NCBI GenBank assembly: GCA_964016985.1
Contig: OZ024828.1
Coordinates: 29,889,629-29,953,628 of the forward strand
Length of the DNA stretch: 64,000 nucleotides
Direction of reading: 5' to 3'
Source of the DNA: Anodontia alba
Lineage: Eukaryota > Mollusca > Bivalvia > Lucinida > Lucinidae
Positions 10,871 through 22,188 of this stretch are shown piece after piece. Made by a program: the position numbers and the translations under genes. The notes under the pieces were generated by a model that had not been told where the DNA came from, ran no database searches, and saw nothing but the letters and a program-made list of their open reading frames with translations. How positions within the stretch are numbered: position 1 is the first letter of the stretch; each line of letters starts with the position of its first letter.

Positions 10871-10895
10871 TTTTTTGTTTTTTCTTCTTTTATAG

Positions 10896-10982
10896 GCTAG
10901 ATATCGTTTTGACACTGGTGAGACCATTTCGTTTCCCTATGTTACAACAGTATACATGATGCATGGACCTGCAAAATACAAG
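10896..10982 (+). CDS. possible internal exon, unrecognised protein
   Basis: Seen: a long pyrimidine tract ending CTTTTATAG, an 87-nt exon, then AAG|GTAAAA. Exactly one frame is open, with 29 codons: ARYRFDTGETISFPYVTTVY followed by MMHGPAKYK. The other two frames have stops. Codon use and residue mix look coding and it sits outside the flanking repeats. Read in phase 0 it can join directly to the open frame at 12501. I do not recognise the protein. A base-level comparison with another bivalve would decide. Confidence 0.42.
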
Positions 10983-11559
10983 GTAAAAAGACATTATTCA
11001 TGTTATTGGTGGAATTATTTAATCTTGATTTCCCTGTCTCACACACATGGCATAGTTGGGTTTGTGTCTTTGCAAACCTCCAACAATTTTCAAGGTTATA
11101 GTTTGAAGCTGAAACCATAGTAAGGATATAGACTGAGCATGTGCATAAAAGTCACAGAACCTCAGTCAAACAGAGTTATGTAACCATGATTTACTCAGAA
11201 AGTATTTATTATAGACATGATATGGTATGGTTCATGTTGCCACAACCACTGCCATTTAACAGGTAATGATTTGAAACTTGATTCAAAGCAAGGTAAGACT
11301 ATAGACTGGGCATATGCATAAAGGTCACAGAACTCTGATCAAAGCTTTATCGTAAGAGTTGGAAATTTGTACAATGGCAAGAATACAGATTGAGCTTGTG
11401 CATGAAGCTCACATGACTGACAGTCCAATGACAAATGTACAAAGACAAGGTGGCAGTGGCAGCCCTTTTTTTTTTAGGGACCTTCTAGTTTTTCTAGCTC
11501 GTTCCACAGGCTCTGCATTATTACAAATTTTCATTTTAGAAAATGTATGCCAAAAATTT

Positions 11560-11599
<40 letters not shown>

Positions 11600-12060
11600 T
11601 TAGGGCAGTAAATTGTTATGTGCTAAATATAGAACTTTTTTTTTTCTACTGCAAGATGAGGGAAAAGGTCTGTAAAGTTTTGGTCAGGGCAAAATAGAAT
11701 ATGGTAGGAAAAGTCAGTGAAAAGTAAGGAATTTTGTTCCTGATTAAGGTTGGCACCCTTAATGTAGTCACTGATCAGGATTCAGGACAATATGATCTGG
11801 TTCTGCACTGTTTTCTTAATCTATTTTGATGTACAAACTTTTAGGACAATTACAGTGGTGACTGATTTCATGTAATAAATCTTTCAATGGAACTTTACTC
11901 AAACATTATTTAGAGCAGTTTGAAACATATTATAGAGGTATGGGAAGGATTTGCTACCCTGAGGTTGAAGGTGCACTGTATTGTGTCTCTTCTTTATGCC
12001 TTCTTTTGTTTCCTACCACTTATTTATGCATCATTGGTATGTGAGGGTTTATTATGACTA
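10983..12060. other. presumed intron or intergenic
   Basis: AT-rich, with a loose duplication (GGTAAGACTATAGACTGGGC-like blocks near 11115 and 11290) and a long poly-T at 11566-11594. The 112-aa open frame at 11359-11697 runs through that poly-T and is not credible as a gene. Confidence 0.4.
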
Positions 12061-12063
12061 ATA

Positions 12064-12232
12064 CAGTCATGCCTGGCTTAAAGACTGCCTGTATTTAACA
12101 GTCACCTGTCTTTAACATTTTCTGGTCCAGCTGAAGAAAAATAAGAGTAAATTTACCTGTATTAAGCAAGCGCCTATTTTAAGAAGCCACTTTTTGGCTT
12201 TCCCCAGGTGTTGCTTAACACAGGTTTGACTG
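12064..12232. mobile_element. pogo-type MITE
   Basis: Ends are inverted repeats: CAGTCATGCCTGGCTTAA at the left, TTAACACAGGTTTGACTG at the right, and both are flanked by TA (12062-12063 and 12233-12234). This is the layout of Tc1/mariner-pogo non-autonomous elements with a TA target duplication. The interior has no ORF. Similar inner sequence occurs near 55545-55700 (GCTTAC/AGCAAGCGC, GGCTTTCCCC). Confidence 0.75.
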
Positions 12233-12500
12233 TAACCAAGGTGTCTAGGCTAATGAAACTTCATACACATAACCCTCATGATGCACCTATCCACTGCCAT
12301 CAGCTGTTACTGACTTTTACCTCCTTTTTGTGCATGACATGAACAACATCTGTGTATTTAGCTCAGTTTAGCAGTCTCGACATAGCCTTTTGACAAATTG
12401 CTTGTTTGAAATAAGGAACAAGCTTAATTCTTGTAATTGGAATTTTTGTGCAACATTTTAAAGCAGTTTAATTATTTGTATTTTTAATGTTCTGTTTCAG

Positions 12501-12617
12501 ATACATATTACACAGTGCCTAGTAAGAAGCAGACAGTGTGATGTCGAACGTGGACAAACTGAATCTGTGCATTTCCTGACAAGAGAGACTGATTTTTTTG
12601 TATTTTTACATAGATGA
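12501..12617 (+). CDS. possible terminal exon, unrecognised
   Basis: Acceptor TTCTGTTTCAG, then an open frame of 38 codons ending in TGA at 12615-12617. In phase 0 from 10982 it reads IHITQCLVRSRQCDVERGQT and continues to FVFLHR. A second frame gives a shorter end (TYYTVPSKKQTV, stop at about 12541). Which frame is used depends on the upstream exon. No homology is recognised. Confidence 0.28.
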   Translation: MHITQCLVRSRQCDVERGQTESVHFLTRETDFFVFLHR

Positions 12618-13750
12618 ATGTAGGCCTTTGTGAACTGGCTACTTTAACAACTGAATATAAAATGAAATTAATTCTGTATGTGTACCAAAATACTGGATGA
12701 AATTTAAAAGCTCCATATTCCTCAAAAATAAACTTTTTATATCAAGAAAGGTTCGGTAAAATAATATATAGTCTTAATACAATTATAAGATGTTGCATTT
12801 GATAGCCTGTAAAATTTCAGGTAGTCTCTCATTTTTTGAACTGGATCAAAAATAAAATGTTTTTTATTGTGTCCCTGAATTAATGTGCCAACATTAATTC
12901 AGAGATACTATAAAAAAAAAAAAAAAGAAAGAAAATCTTCTCATTTCAAGAATGAGAGTCTTAACTGAAATTGTACAGGCTGTCAGCTGCCACATTTTAT
13001 GATTGTCTTAATACCATATGTCAATTTATTAAACTTTTGTTGGAAAGTAAAATGTCATTTTTTGAGGAATAAGGAGCCTTTAACAATCACATCCGAGTTC
13101 ATCATCGTAATTATGCATCTTTCATACATCTTAGCATCATTTATTTATCTTCTGTCTGGTATTGAAATCTTTGTAACTTTCATGGGGAAAGCCGTTAAAT
13201 GTCCCTCAGCAGTTATCTGAAATTATTTAAATCATAACCTAATTATGTGGCTTGAACACAACATTTTGAAATATACATTTTGAACCTTTTTTTTTTTTTC
13301 CAATTAACGTAGATTTCTTTCAAATTACATTATCTTTACACACTCATGTGAAATGCATACTTCTAAGATATGGCCTAAACAAATTAGGTATTGATATTTT
13401 CCTTCATTCTCCACAAATGTTGTCAGTACTAATTAAAAGCACCTAATATATGAGATTCAAATGAGTACCTGCACCATACATTTCCATTAAGCAACTAGAA
13501 AAAACATTCATCTGGATAGTCATCTTATCTCAAGAGTTTTATGCAATATGTCATTTATGCTATATAATATGGAGAAAATGAGGAAAGTTAGACTATCAAG
13601 TACATCTGGACATTATTATGCAATACAAAAGATTTATAGAAGTAGCAAATTGAAAACAGGTTTAAAAACTGAAAATTGCCAAGGATTTATACCTCAACAT
13701 CCCACTCCAACCCACCCCCATTTTCTCTATAATAGGAGAATATTTAGGTC
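12618..13750. other. no gene seen
   Basis: AT-rich, with poly-A near 12911-12926 and poly-T near 13288-13300. If 12501-12617 is a last exon, this would hold its 3' UTR; no clear polyadenylation signal can be assigned. Confidence 0.35.
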
Positions 13751-13754
13751 TTTT

Positions 13755-14074
13755 TAGCTCACCTGAGCTCTGCTCAGGATGAGCTACGGTGATCACTTTT
13801 CATCCGTCCGTCCGTGCATCCATCCATTAACATTTTCAAATGACTTCTCCTCTGAAGCGCTGAGCCGATTTCGCTCAAATTTCATATAGTTTATTCAAAT
13901 GATCATGCTCCCTGACTCTCAGGCCCATATATTCTTCGTCAAAACTAAGAACTGCTGAAACGATATTTCATTAGTTGTGATGGTAGGATTGGAAAAATGT
14001 TGCATAACATCTACATGTCTGCAGTGGCTATGTCACTCAGGTGAGCGAACCGTGGCCCGTGGGCCTCTTGTTTT
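13755..14074 (+). mobile_element. HINE-A, minimal internally deleted copy
   Basis: Contains only the two ends. 5': AGCTCACCTGAG-CTCTG-CTCAGGATGAGCT, then CATCCGTCCGTCCG. It jumps within TTTCATATAGTTTATTCAAA straight to the 3' block: CACTCAGGTGAGC, GGCCC-GT-GGGCC, TCTTGTT. At about 320 bp it shows which parts both ends retain. Confidence 0.8.
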
Positions 14075-14132
14075 ATTATAATGAAATGTTTATAATATTC
14101 CCTTTTTGTTTGTTAATTACATTTGTATTTTT

Positions 14133-14930
14133 TAGCTCACCTGTGATCACTTTTCGTCCGTCGTCCGTGCGTGCGTCCGTCCGTTAACATTTTCAAATGA
14201 CTTCTCCTCTGAAGCCTCTGAGCCAATTTAGCTCAAATTTCATATGGAGCCTCCTTAGGGTGGGGGAACCAAAAATTGCTAAAATGGTCGCGGTCTGTTG
14301 ACCAAGATGGCCGCCACGCCCTTATATGGTAAAAGCCTTTAAAAATCTTCTCCTCCAGAACCGAGAATGCCTTGGGGCTGAACCTTTGCAGGAATCATTG
14401 GGGACGGGAGGTCTACCAAAATTGCTAAACATTGACGTTTGACCTTTTTACGGCAAGGTCATATTTGCTTCCCTGTGCATTGGTATGGGAAAAACCTTTA
14501 AAAATCTTCTTCTCCAAAACCGAGCATGCCTTATGGCTGAATCTTGGCATATATCTTCAGGAACAGGAGGGCTACCAAAATTGCTAAAATAATGGTTGTA
14601 CATTGACATTTGACCTTTTTACGGTAAGGACAATTTTGCTTCCTTATGCATTTGTATGGGAAAAATGTTCAGAATTTCAAACAACTTCTCCTCTGGAGCC
14701 TCTGGGCCAATTTTGCTCAAATTTCATATGGAGCATCCTTAGGTAGGGGGAACAAAAGATTGCTAAAGTGGTCACGGTTCGTTGACCAAGATGGCTGCCA
14801 TGCCCATATATGGTAAAAACCTTTAAAAATCTTCTTTTCTAGAACAAAGGATGCTTTGGGGCTGAATGTTTGCATAAATCATCGGGGATAGGGGGTCTAC
14901 CAAAGTTGCTAAAATAATGGTCATACCTTG
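14133..14930 (+). mobile_element. HINE-A, 3'-truncated copy
   Basis: Begins 59 bp after the minimal copy, again after a T run. The 5' hairpin has lost its second arm (AGCTCACCTGTGATCAC). Monomers match 5710-6470 closely, including TCTCCTCTGAAGCC, AAGATGGCCGCCA and TTTGACCTTTTTACGG. It stops at about 14928 in TGGTCATACCTT, with no 3' block. Confidence 0.75.
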
Positions 14931-15340
14931 TGAAATAGTGTCATTGGTACATTACTGCAGTGTTCTCAATCTTGGAAAAAATTCTTTTTATTCTTTAGAT
15001 CTTCCCTGCATTTTTTATATGGAAGGATTGAACAAGACATTCATAAAAATTTGTCTAGATCAAGGTTATTATAATTGTTAAGTATTAAAAATTGTGACTC
15101 TGATGCTCTTTGTGTAGTGAGAATTCAAGAAAATTTACTAGAACCTTGCAAATTAGTGGTCATCAGCCTTTTGTGAGGTATTTAACCGTGATCCCACACC
15201 ATGGGTATAATATTTTTTGAGTCTCAAAATGATAGGCCTGAGCTTGAACATGATCATTTCTTTTCCATCCATGTCACCAGTTTGATGTTAGTCCATCTGT
15301 GTGTGTTTATCTGTGCTCACATAAACAAAAGATTCCCCAT
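14931..15340. other. no gene seen
   Basis: AT-rich sequence, no repeat boundary recognised. Confidence 0.4.
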
Positions 15341-15548
15341 TTAACCCATAAAGCCCCAACACAACTGCAGCAGATGACAATTAACATATATCTTTTATTA
15401 GTAATTTTCATTCAAAGTAAGTCTTGACATTTCTACTTTACAGATGATTCATATGAAACATCCAGGCTTATTTTTCTATGAAAAAAAAAAAATATATATA
15501 TATGTAATGTTGTCTTCTACAAACCTTGCTTGGCGCTGTAAGGGTTTA
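15341..15548. mobile_element. PAL-2 MITE (palindromic)
   Basis: Ends TTAACCCATAAAGCCCC at the left and GGCGCTGTAAGGGTTTA at the right are inverted repeats, with GCAGCAGATGACA inside the left end and TGTCTTCTAC inside the right. No ORF. Related copies: 23549, 53708, 54605 and 58191. Common features of the group are TTAA-like ends and a GCAGCAGAYGACA-type inner block. Confidence 0.6.
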
Positions 15549-17140
15549 GTATGGATTTTTTTAATTTGATATGACATTTAAAAGATTTTGTCATTATATA
15601 TAATTTCTAAACATTCACATGTTAAGTAAAGATGATTCTTTCTGCATTTCATTTTTCGATGAAAAACTGTCAAAACATTTTTGTCAAGGCGGGGACAAAA
15701 AATATTGCTTGTGAATGTCGGCCAATAATGTTCTTACTGACATTGCCTGATCTGCAGTAAAGTCATCTGGGAAGATGACTTACAAGGAGTACCCCATAAC
15801 CAACATGTCCAGGATTGTTGAATTTTATTACTTGTCCATGAACAGGTAAATGGTCAAAATCCACTTGTCCATCTAATATTTACTTGCCTGCAAATTGACA
15901 GTTGTCTTATTTCTCAAAGAAAGCATATGTACCCATGAGGCGCAGTGAGGCATTTCTAATGAGTACTAACAACAAGGATTCTCAAGAAGCAAGGGAAAAA
16001 AAAAGATGTAATTTTGGTACTCGAGAGCTAAAGCTTTGAAGTCCTTGTCGGAGGACAAGTAAATTAATTCTAGTGGTTCGCATATAGTACTAGTAGTAGT
16101 AGATATTTATTTGTTCATAAAGTGTCAGACATGAATATATGCAAATACACATACCATGAAAACATAAATTTATTCTGATGTCCAGCCATTATCATAAGAA
16201 TCACAACTTTTGTCATACTTGTTATGCACCCCTCACCTCCTCCCCCTCCCCCCCACAACCACACACACACAACCCACCACACACACACACACATAAGAGG
16301 AGGGTGACATACTGATTTTGGTGCAGATCCTGTTTTGATTGGTGTTGGCATCCCACTTGTCTGTACAATATTTTGTGAACCAGTGGTTGTTTTCTTACCA
16401 AATTTTCATGGATATATATTTGTGATAAAACAAAGAAATAAGATTTTGGCGAGCTTGCCCTTATTTATAAGATCACAGCTGCAGAAAACTGAAAATTCAC
16501 TGTGGAGGGGGACATCTGTTTTCTCTGAAAACAGTTACTGGTTGCATATAGGATTCTCAAAGTGAAAAAAATAAGCATGGATTTCTATGACTCATGCATA
16601 TGATTTCTGTAGTGAGTGAAAATTTGACCACGTATTCAAATACATGTAGAACACATTTCCAGTTACCTGAACTGACATATCTCTGCTCTTCAACCTTGCA
16701 TTTCTGCATTATTATTACTGTGTTTATGGTAATAGTTCCGCATAACTGTATTGTCAGTATTATGTACAGTATCTAGTAAGAGTGCATATTGACATTGAAG
16801 ACCCTGATGAGAATAGTCAAACTGCAGGCTGCTAAAGGCCTTTTTACTTGGCAGTTTTTGTGAGCTTAGCAGTTTTTGTGAGTTTTTAGTCTGTCAAAAA
16901 GTTTTTGGCCTGTGTTTCCCTCAGTAAATGGAATATTTGGATGAAACTTCATAGATTCATGTATATGGAAAACCTTAGGCTGCATATTTTGAGCAGTCTT
17001 GGCTACTCTGGCAGTTCCAGTTCTTATGTTATCTGCCCTTGGTGTATCTGGAAAAGGGAATTTTGGCTTATAGTTCTGTAGTAGCGCGGCAAAGCGAAGT
17101 ACAAATAATCAATATGTATGTAAGTATATAGGGTACATAA
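15549..17140. other. no gene seen
   Basis: Unremarkable AT-rich sequence. A C/A-rich stretch at 16230-16295 holds a short (CA)n microsatellite. Frames at 16115-16351 (minus) and 16335-16565 (plus) lack supporting splice or coding signs. Confidence 0.35.
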
Positions 17141-17159
17141 ATGACCAGTCTAACTGGTC

Positions 17160-17245
17160 CGGACCTTTTGGCCTCGTGGTTATGATGCTCGATTAGAGAT
17201 CCAGGGGTACCTGGTTCGATCCACGGTCGGGGCACTCGACGGGAA
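17160..17245 (+). mobile_element. tRNA-like SINE head
   Basis: GGCCTCGTGGTTATGATG resembles a tRNA A box region and CCTGGTTCGATCC a B box, about 40 bp apart, ending CGGTCGGGGCACT. It lacks a clean acceptor stem and is followed by other sequence, so a SINE head is more likely than a tRNA gene. Confidence 0.5.
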
Positions 17246-17344
17246 TATTTTCTTTACAGGTCTATTTCTCCTCCTATTACTGTTCTTTTACTGTCTACAA
17301 TATAAGGCTGAAATTTCACAGTAATTTAGTTTGATAAAGTATAT

Positions 17345-17590
17345 AGAAGATGAGCAGGCCCCAGTAGCTTGGTGGATAAAAGGGTTGACTCAGAATCAGT
17401 TAGGTTTCTCGCTGTGGTTGCCCTGTGGTTCGAGCCTTGCTCAGGTCACATGGGAAAGCCAAGTTCTGCTTACGGATTGTTGGAGTTTTCCCCAGGGTCT
17501 CCAGTTTTCGCCCACCTTTGATAAACGATCGGCTTGATAAAAGTGAGATATTCTTTAAGGGCCGTAAAACACAAAATAAAGAAGAAAAAA
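17345..17590 (+). mobile_element. tRNA-derived SINE, second family
   Basis: Head GGCCCCAGTAGCTTGGTGG with GGTTCGAGCCTTG as B box. The body has GTTTTCCCCAGGGTCTCC and TTTCGCCCACC. The tail is AGGGCCGTAAAACACAAAATAAA plus an A-rich end, similar in design to the SINE-1 tail (GGCCGTAAAACC). The 60-101 aa ORFs here are translations of it. Confidence 0.65.
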
Positions 17591-17747
17591 AAGGAGAACA
17601 AGGTTACAAGTTGTAACAAAGGACATGACTACGGCTGTCAGTGCTCTGCAAATATCAGAAAAATGTTTGTTTGGTTTTTGTTTGTTGTTTTTTTATATTT
17701 TTTTGCTCACAGTGACTGTGTATCGTATAGTGTTTGGGTGGCTTTTA

Positions 17748-19044
17748 TTAGCACACCTGAGCAAAAGCTCAGGGCGAACTATTGTGATCACCGTCTGTCG
17801 GTCATTGTCCGTCATCCATCGTTCGTCGTCAACATATAGTTTGTTAGTGCTTTAGAGGTCACAGTTTTTACCCAATCTTGATGAAACTTGCCCAGAATGT
17901 TTGCCCCTTCGAAATCTAGGTCAAGTTCGATACTAGGTCACTTGGGGTCAAAAACTTGATCACTAGGTCAAATCAAAGGAAAAACTTTTTTCAAGCAATC
18001 ATCATGAATATTGCTCAAAAGTTTTGTCTTTATGATTTCTAGGTCAAGTTCAAAACTGGGTCACTTGAGGTAAAAAACTAGGTCACCAGGCCAAATCAAA
18101 GGAAAACCTTGTCAAAACTCTAGTGGTCATATTTTTAAAGCAATCATCATGAATTTTGCTCAAAATGTTTGTTTGATGACTTCTAGATCAAATTTGAATT
18201 AAGTTAAAATTAGGTCACTTGGCCACATTAGTGTAAAACCTTGTTAACACTAGCGGTCACATTTATGAAGGAATCATCATGAATCCTGCTCAAAATGTTT
18301 GTCTTGATGATTTCTAGGTAAAGTTTAAATCTGGGTCATTTGGAGACAAATATGAGGTCAAGGTAAGACCTTTAGAACACTCTAGAGGTCACATTTTTGA
18401 AGCAATCATGATGAATTCTGCTCAGAATGTTTGTCTTGATGATTTCTAAGTCAAGCTTGAAACTGGGTCACATGGGGTCAAAAACTAGGTCACCAGGCCA
18501 AATGAAAGGAAAACCTTGTTAAAACTCCACATTTTTTAAATAATCATCATAAGTATTGCTCAAAATATTTGTCTTGATGATTTCTAGGTCTAGTTTAAAA
18601 CTGGGTCACTTGATATCAGAAACTAGGTCACCAGATCAAATCAAAGGAATTCCTTGTTGACACTATAGAGGTCATCATGAATCTTGCTCAAAATGCTTGT
18701 CTTGATGATTTCTAGGTGACATATATTTCACTGTTCAGTGACTTTCTTAAGTTTCCGTTAGGTCACTTTCTCAGTATTATTGGCCCTACAGAATGATATT
18801 TGGTACTTGTGAAGTGTTTGTGTTTAGGTCAGTTTCTCAGTAACTATTGCTCCTAGAGCCAGTGATACTTAGTACATGCATCCGTTTTTGACCTTGACCT
18901 CTATTTCACAGTCCATTAGACTACTTGTTGATATAATCAGTCTGAATTTTGATCAGAATGTTTGCCTTGATCAGTTCTAGGTCAGGTTCTCAAAGTGCTA
19001 TGGTACTCAGGTGAGTGTTACAGGGCCATCATGACCCTCTTGTT
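17748..19044 (+). mobile_element. HINE-B tandem-repeat element
   Basis: 5' end: ATTAGCACACCTGAGC-AAAA-GCTCAGGGCGAACT hairpin, then a CATTGTCCGTCATCC spacer. About six monomers of 130-146 bp follow (CATGAAT core near 18001, 18147, 18277, 18408 and 18547). They contain CTAGGTCAAGTT, ACTGGGTCAC and AACTAGGTCACCAGG. The 3' end is TACTCAGGTGAGTG, then the hairpin AGGGCC-ATCAT-GACCCT and CTTGTT. Copies with this wording are, from memory, common in bivalve genomes. Confidence 0.8.
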
Positions 19045-19135
19045 TTATAAAATACTGATGCGTGTTAATTTTACTGCCTGGGAACTGCAGTCAGCTTGCA
19101 TGCATGATCTTGCTAATATTTTAGACAGACTTTAT

Positions 19136-19628
19136 TTTTAGCTCACTTGAGCTGTGCTCAGGATGAGCTATAGTGACCACTTTTTGTCTGTCGTACGTCT
19201 GTCCGGATGTCCATCTGTCTATTAACACTTTTCAAACAACTTGTCCTCTGAAGCCCCTGAGCCAATTTTGCTAAAATTTCATATGGAGCCTCCTTAGTTT
19301 GGGGAAACAAAAGATGGTTGCCATGTCCAAATAGGGTAAAACGTTAAAAGTCTTATTCTTTAGAACTAAGGATGCGTGATGCTCAAGCGTTGCACAAATC
19401 ATCGGGGAAGGGAGGTCTACCAAAGTTGCTAACATGATGATCATATGTTGATGGTATACCTTTTTTACGGCAAGGTTAAGTTTGCTTCCCTATGCATTGT
19501 ATGGGAAAACCGTTGATGATCCATTCATTAGTTGCAATGACAGGATTGGAAAGCTGCCTAACATCTGCATATCTGCAGTGTTTATTTCATTCAGGTGAGC
19601 GAGCAGTGGTCCATGGGCCTCTTGTTAT
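19136..19628 (+). mobile_element. HINE-A, short complete copy
   Basis: Both ends are present: AGCTCACTTGAG-CTGTG-CTCAGGATGAGCT at the left; TTCAGGTGAGCGAGC, a slightly decayed GGTCCATGGGCC hairpin and TCTTGTT at the right. One interior repeat remains. Length is about 490 bp. Confidence 0.78.
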
Positions 19629-19744
19629 TGTTAATCTGGTTGTGATATATATTTTGTTTCATGCAGTAAAAAGTATTCTTTATGCATATTAAAAATACTG
19701 CCGATAAATTTTATGTTAAGACTTGTGTTTTCATTATGTATGCC

Positions 19745-19890
19745 CAATATGGTATTTGCCTGCGCATGACAACCTCAGAAAAGACTTGTTTTCAGCCTGG
19801 GTATCTACAGTACAGTGAAGACTTACTAGACTGAGCAGATACCAAGGCTGATCTGCGCTGAGCACATAGGTACATTTGTTGATTTTACCA
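19745..19890. mobile_element. PAL-5-related fragment
   Basis: TTGCCTGCGCATGACAACC, CTGATCTGCGCTGAGCACAT and CCTACAGTACAGTGAAGACTT-like pieces match the palindromic element at 59161-59391. Ends are decayed. Confidence 0.4.
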
Positions 19891-19916
19891 TGCGGCGGCT
19901 CATATATGTGCTTATT

Positions 19917-20144
19917 ATTACGAAAACGCCTATTCAAATATATTGAAAATTTCACAACTCAAAAGAGAAATTCAGATATTTTTTCTCGAAACATAGATTA
20001 TGGGTACCTGTTAGAACCGCCTCAAAAAAAAAAAAAAAAAAAAAAGAAAAAGAGAGAAATAATGTTTATTCCTGTAAACCCCAGTTTTACTATATAAAAG
20101 TGGGGTTTAAGGGGGTCAAAATCATATAGGCGTGTTTTCGTGTT
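19917..20144 (+). mobile_element. PAL-1 MITE, copy 1
   Basis: Starts TTACGAAAACGCCTATTC and ends ATATAGGCGTGTTTTCGTG. The left palindrome arm (TTATGGGTACCTGTTAG) is present, but the right arm is replaced by a poly-A/AAAAAG tract at 20024-20050. The second hairpin (AAACCCCAGTTTTA / TAAAAGTGGGGTTT) is intact. Confidence 0.8.
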
Positions 20145-20690
20145 GTTGATTCTCCTTTCTCGATGATCCTTTGAAAGTTTGTGATTAATACAGTGGAACA
20201 TGTACTTAAGTCCACTTAAATCACCCCTAGAAAGGCCAGATTTCATTATCCTTTTTCAAGACAAGTTCGATCACTATCCTAAATACTCTTTCTCCAGATA
20301 GAAATTTTGTCCACAATTGTGTGTGTGTGTGTGTGATGGGTTGAAATTTGAAATAAGCACAGATTCTTTAAGTAGTTATTCTGCAAGGTAGTCTAGTCCA
20401 GGCACATTCAAGTTAGTTTAACACAAAAAAGTGCTAGTGAACTGTGCTGGTCTCAAATTACTAAATTGAGCTGTATCTTGACAGGGCATCTCTTATTAAA
20501 GGTGCTTACCACAAGGAGGATTCCAGTGCATGACTGAGAGTACCGTAGAGGTAAAGTTTGTTATGAAGCAAATCTGCAAATTGTTTTCTATGGAAAATTT
20601 GCCATTAAATTACCCCTCCTCTATGAACAGTTGAAAATGTGTCTCAAGAATAGAGATCATATTGTGTTTTAGTTATAGCCCGATTTATCA
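20145..20690. other. no gene seen
   Basis: AT-rich, with a (GT) run at 20318-20335. No coding or repeat boundary recognised. Confidence 0.4.
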
Positions 20691-20691
20691 A

Positions 20692-21002
20692 GCCGGCCTC
20701 GGTGGCTCAGTTGGATACGCCGTCCGACTGGAGACCAGGAGGTCGCGGGTTCAACCCCCGCCGAGGTCGGCAACATTCTTTCGTGGAGATTGATCATGAA
20801 ATATTTTCTACGGTCATTCTCTCCCTTCCGCTGATTCAAGAAGGGCAGTTGTCAGTTTCTGGCGGAAGAATGTGCACAATACTGGTGAACCGCTTAGAGG
20901 ACTAAGCCTGCCCAGTAAACGTGTGGTTAGGTAAACTGACCGCGCTCGACATTACCCCATTGGGTTGACGGCCGTAAAACCTCAACAAAAACAAACAAAC
21001 AA
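20692..21002 (+). mobile_element. SINE-1, best-preserved copy
   Basis: tRNA-like head: GCCGGCCTCGGTGGCTCAG (A box TGGCTCAGTTGG), then GTCGCGGGTTCAACCCCC (B box GGTTCAACC), closing CCGAGGTCGGC against the 5' strand. Body: CATTCTTTCGTGGAGATTG, GGTCATTCTCTCCCTTCC, AAGAAGGGCAGTTGTCAG, CGACATTACCCCATTGGG. Tail: GGCCGTAAAACCTCAACA then A/C-rich repeats. Pol III promoters appear intact. No flanking duplication was confirmed for this copy. Confidence 0.88.
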
Positions 21003-21730
21003 CCCAAGACAAAGCGAGGACCCTTATCACCCGGACATACATAGCAGACTGTTCATGGTTATCGCCTTAAATACCGCATAAGTCGCGTATACATATAAAT
21101 CCTTGGGTTATGAATAATTGAGCGGAAACATGAAAAAGATCTGGTCGAATGAGGACACCCAAATAAACCTACGCATCCGTGCAGTCTAACCAGGTGTTAT
21201 GTTGTCCTTTTATAGACTAGTTAGATATATAAGAATGTCGACTTATAGAGGTTTGTAAGCAGGGTCTGCAGGCTGATCTACCTGACTCGCTGCATGTTAT
21301 ATAAAGGCCATTTTCTTGTGTGGTTCAGTAGTGGCGTAACGCAAAAATACTGGCGGTCTCATCATCACATTCCATTTTGTCTTGTTTAACACTAATACAC
21401 ACCCCCTGTTAACTACATTCACTATAACAGCAAAAGTGCTTAGAGCGTCATTTTGATTTCTATAACTGTCATCTACTGTTGACAGTATAACAACACGTGT
21501 GTATAACTGATATCAAATTCACTTTAAAGTGCTTAAGTATTTGGGGGAAAGTACAGTAACAACGTTGTAAACGGGGTCCGTTGTATTTTGAATAACTGCT
21601 TAATGAACAAGCATATATATATCTATGGTACAGCCGAACTGGGACCCTCGGATTTTGCATAACTCAGTCGGTACAGCATCGGAAAGGTATTAAATATAAT
21701 CGAGTTTTATTAAAAACGCCTCGCCATGTG
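21003..21730. other. no gene seen
   Basis: Less repetitive than neighbours. GTCTGCAGGCTGATC near 21265 is a trace of the PAL-5 group. No exon is supported. Confidence 0.4.
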
Positions 21731-21732
21731 AA

Positions 21733-22126
21733 ATGAAAAATGCCTTCGATGCATACACTGACATAGACTGCCCATCCGCGCATTTATGTCGGGGCCTTGT
21801 CTGTCCGCTTACTCGATCGGTCGATGGGCCCGAAAACCAAACAAGCACAAATCGAACAAACGTACGAAAAGCACCAAGACTAGCCCTCCCCAAGCGAGGC
21901 AATCGCAACGCCAAAAGGACTGAAAAAAACACGAGAACGAAACAACACAAGATTAAGACACAAAACAAATCGCCCCGTAGTATAAACCACAAAGCAACAA
22001 TGAGTAAGACTAATACCGGGACAACCGCCCCAGAACGGGTTTTTACAGCTAGCCAATTCACCCTGGGTCCCGATGCTACTCTTAATACAGAAACCTCATC
22101 ATCATTGAAAGTTATGTTATTTAGAT

Positions 22127-22128
<2 letters not shown>
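21733..22128 (+). CDS. unsupported 131-aa ORF, unrecognised
   Basis: Reads MKNAFDAYTDIDCPSAHLCR and continues into a Lys/Arg/Thr/Asn-rich stretch (for example RNAKRTEKNTRTKQHKIKTQ). It is the longest non-repeat plus-strand ORF and is more GC-rich than its surroundings. The opposite strand is open too (to 224 aa), because the plus strand is A-rich and stop-poor in complement. That antisense frame runs through a (GT)n and a poly-T tract, so it is less credible. Neither is recognised. Confidence 0.2.

Positions 22129-22186
<58 letters not shown>
22127..22186. repeat. (GT)n microsatellite
   Basis: Uninterrupted GT dinucleotides from about 22130 to 22184. A poly-T tract follows at 22248-22273 and a G-rich region at 22360-22400 (GGGGGTGGGTGGGG). 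Confidence 0.95.

Positions 22187-22188
<2 letters not shown>

Noticed and set aside
20692..20770. Functional tRNA gene
   Set aside because: The tRNA-like head is fused to a constant body and tail present at four other sites with target duplications: a SINE.
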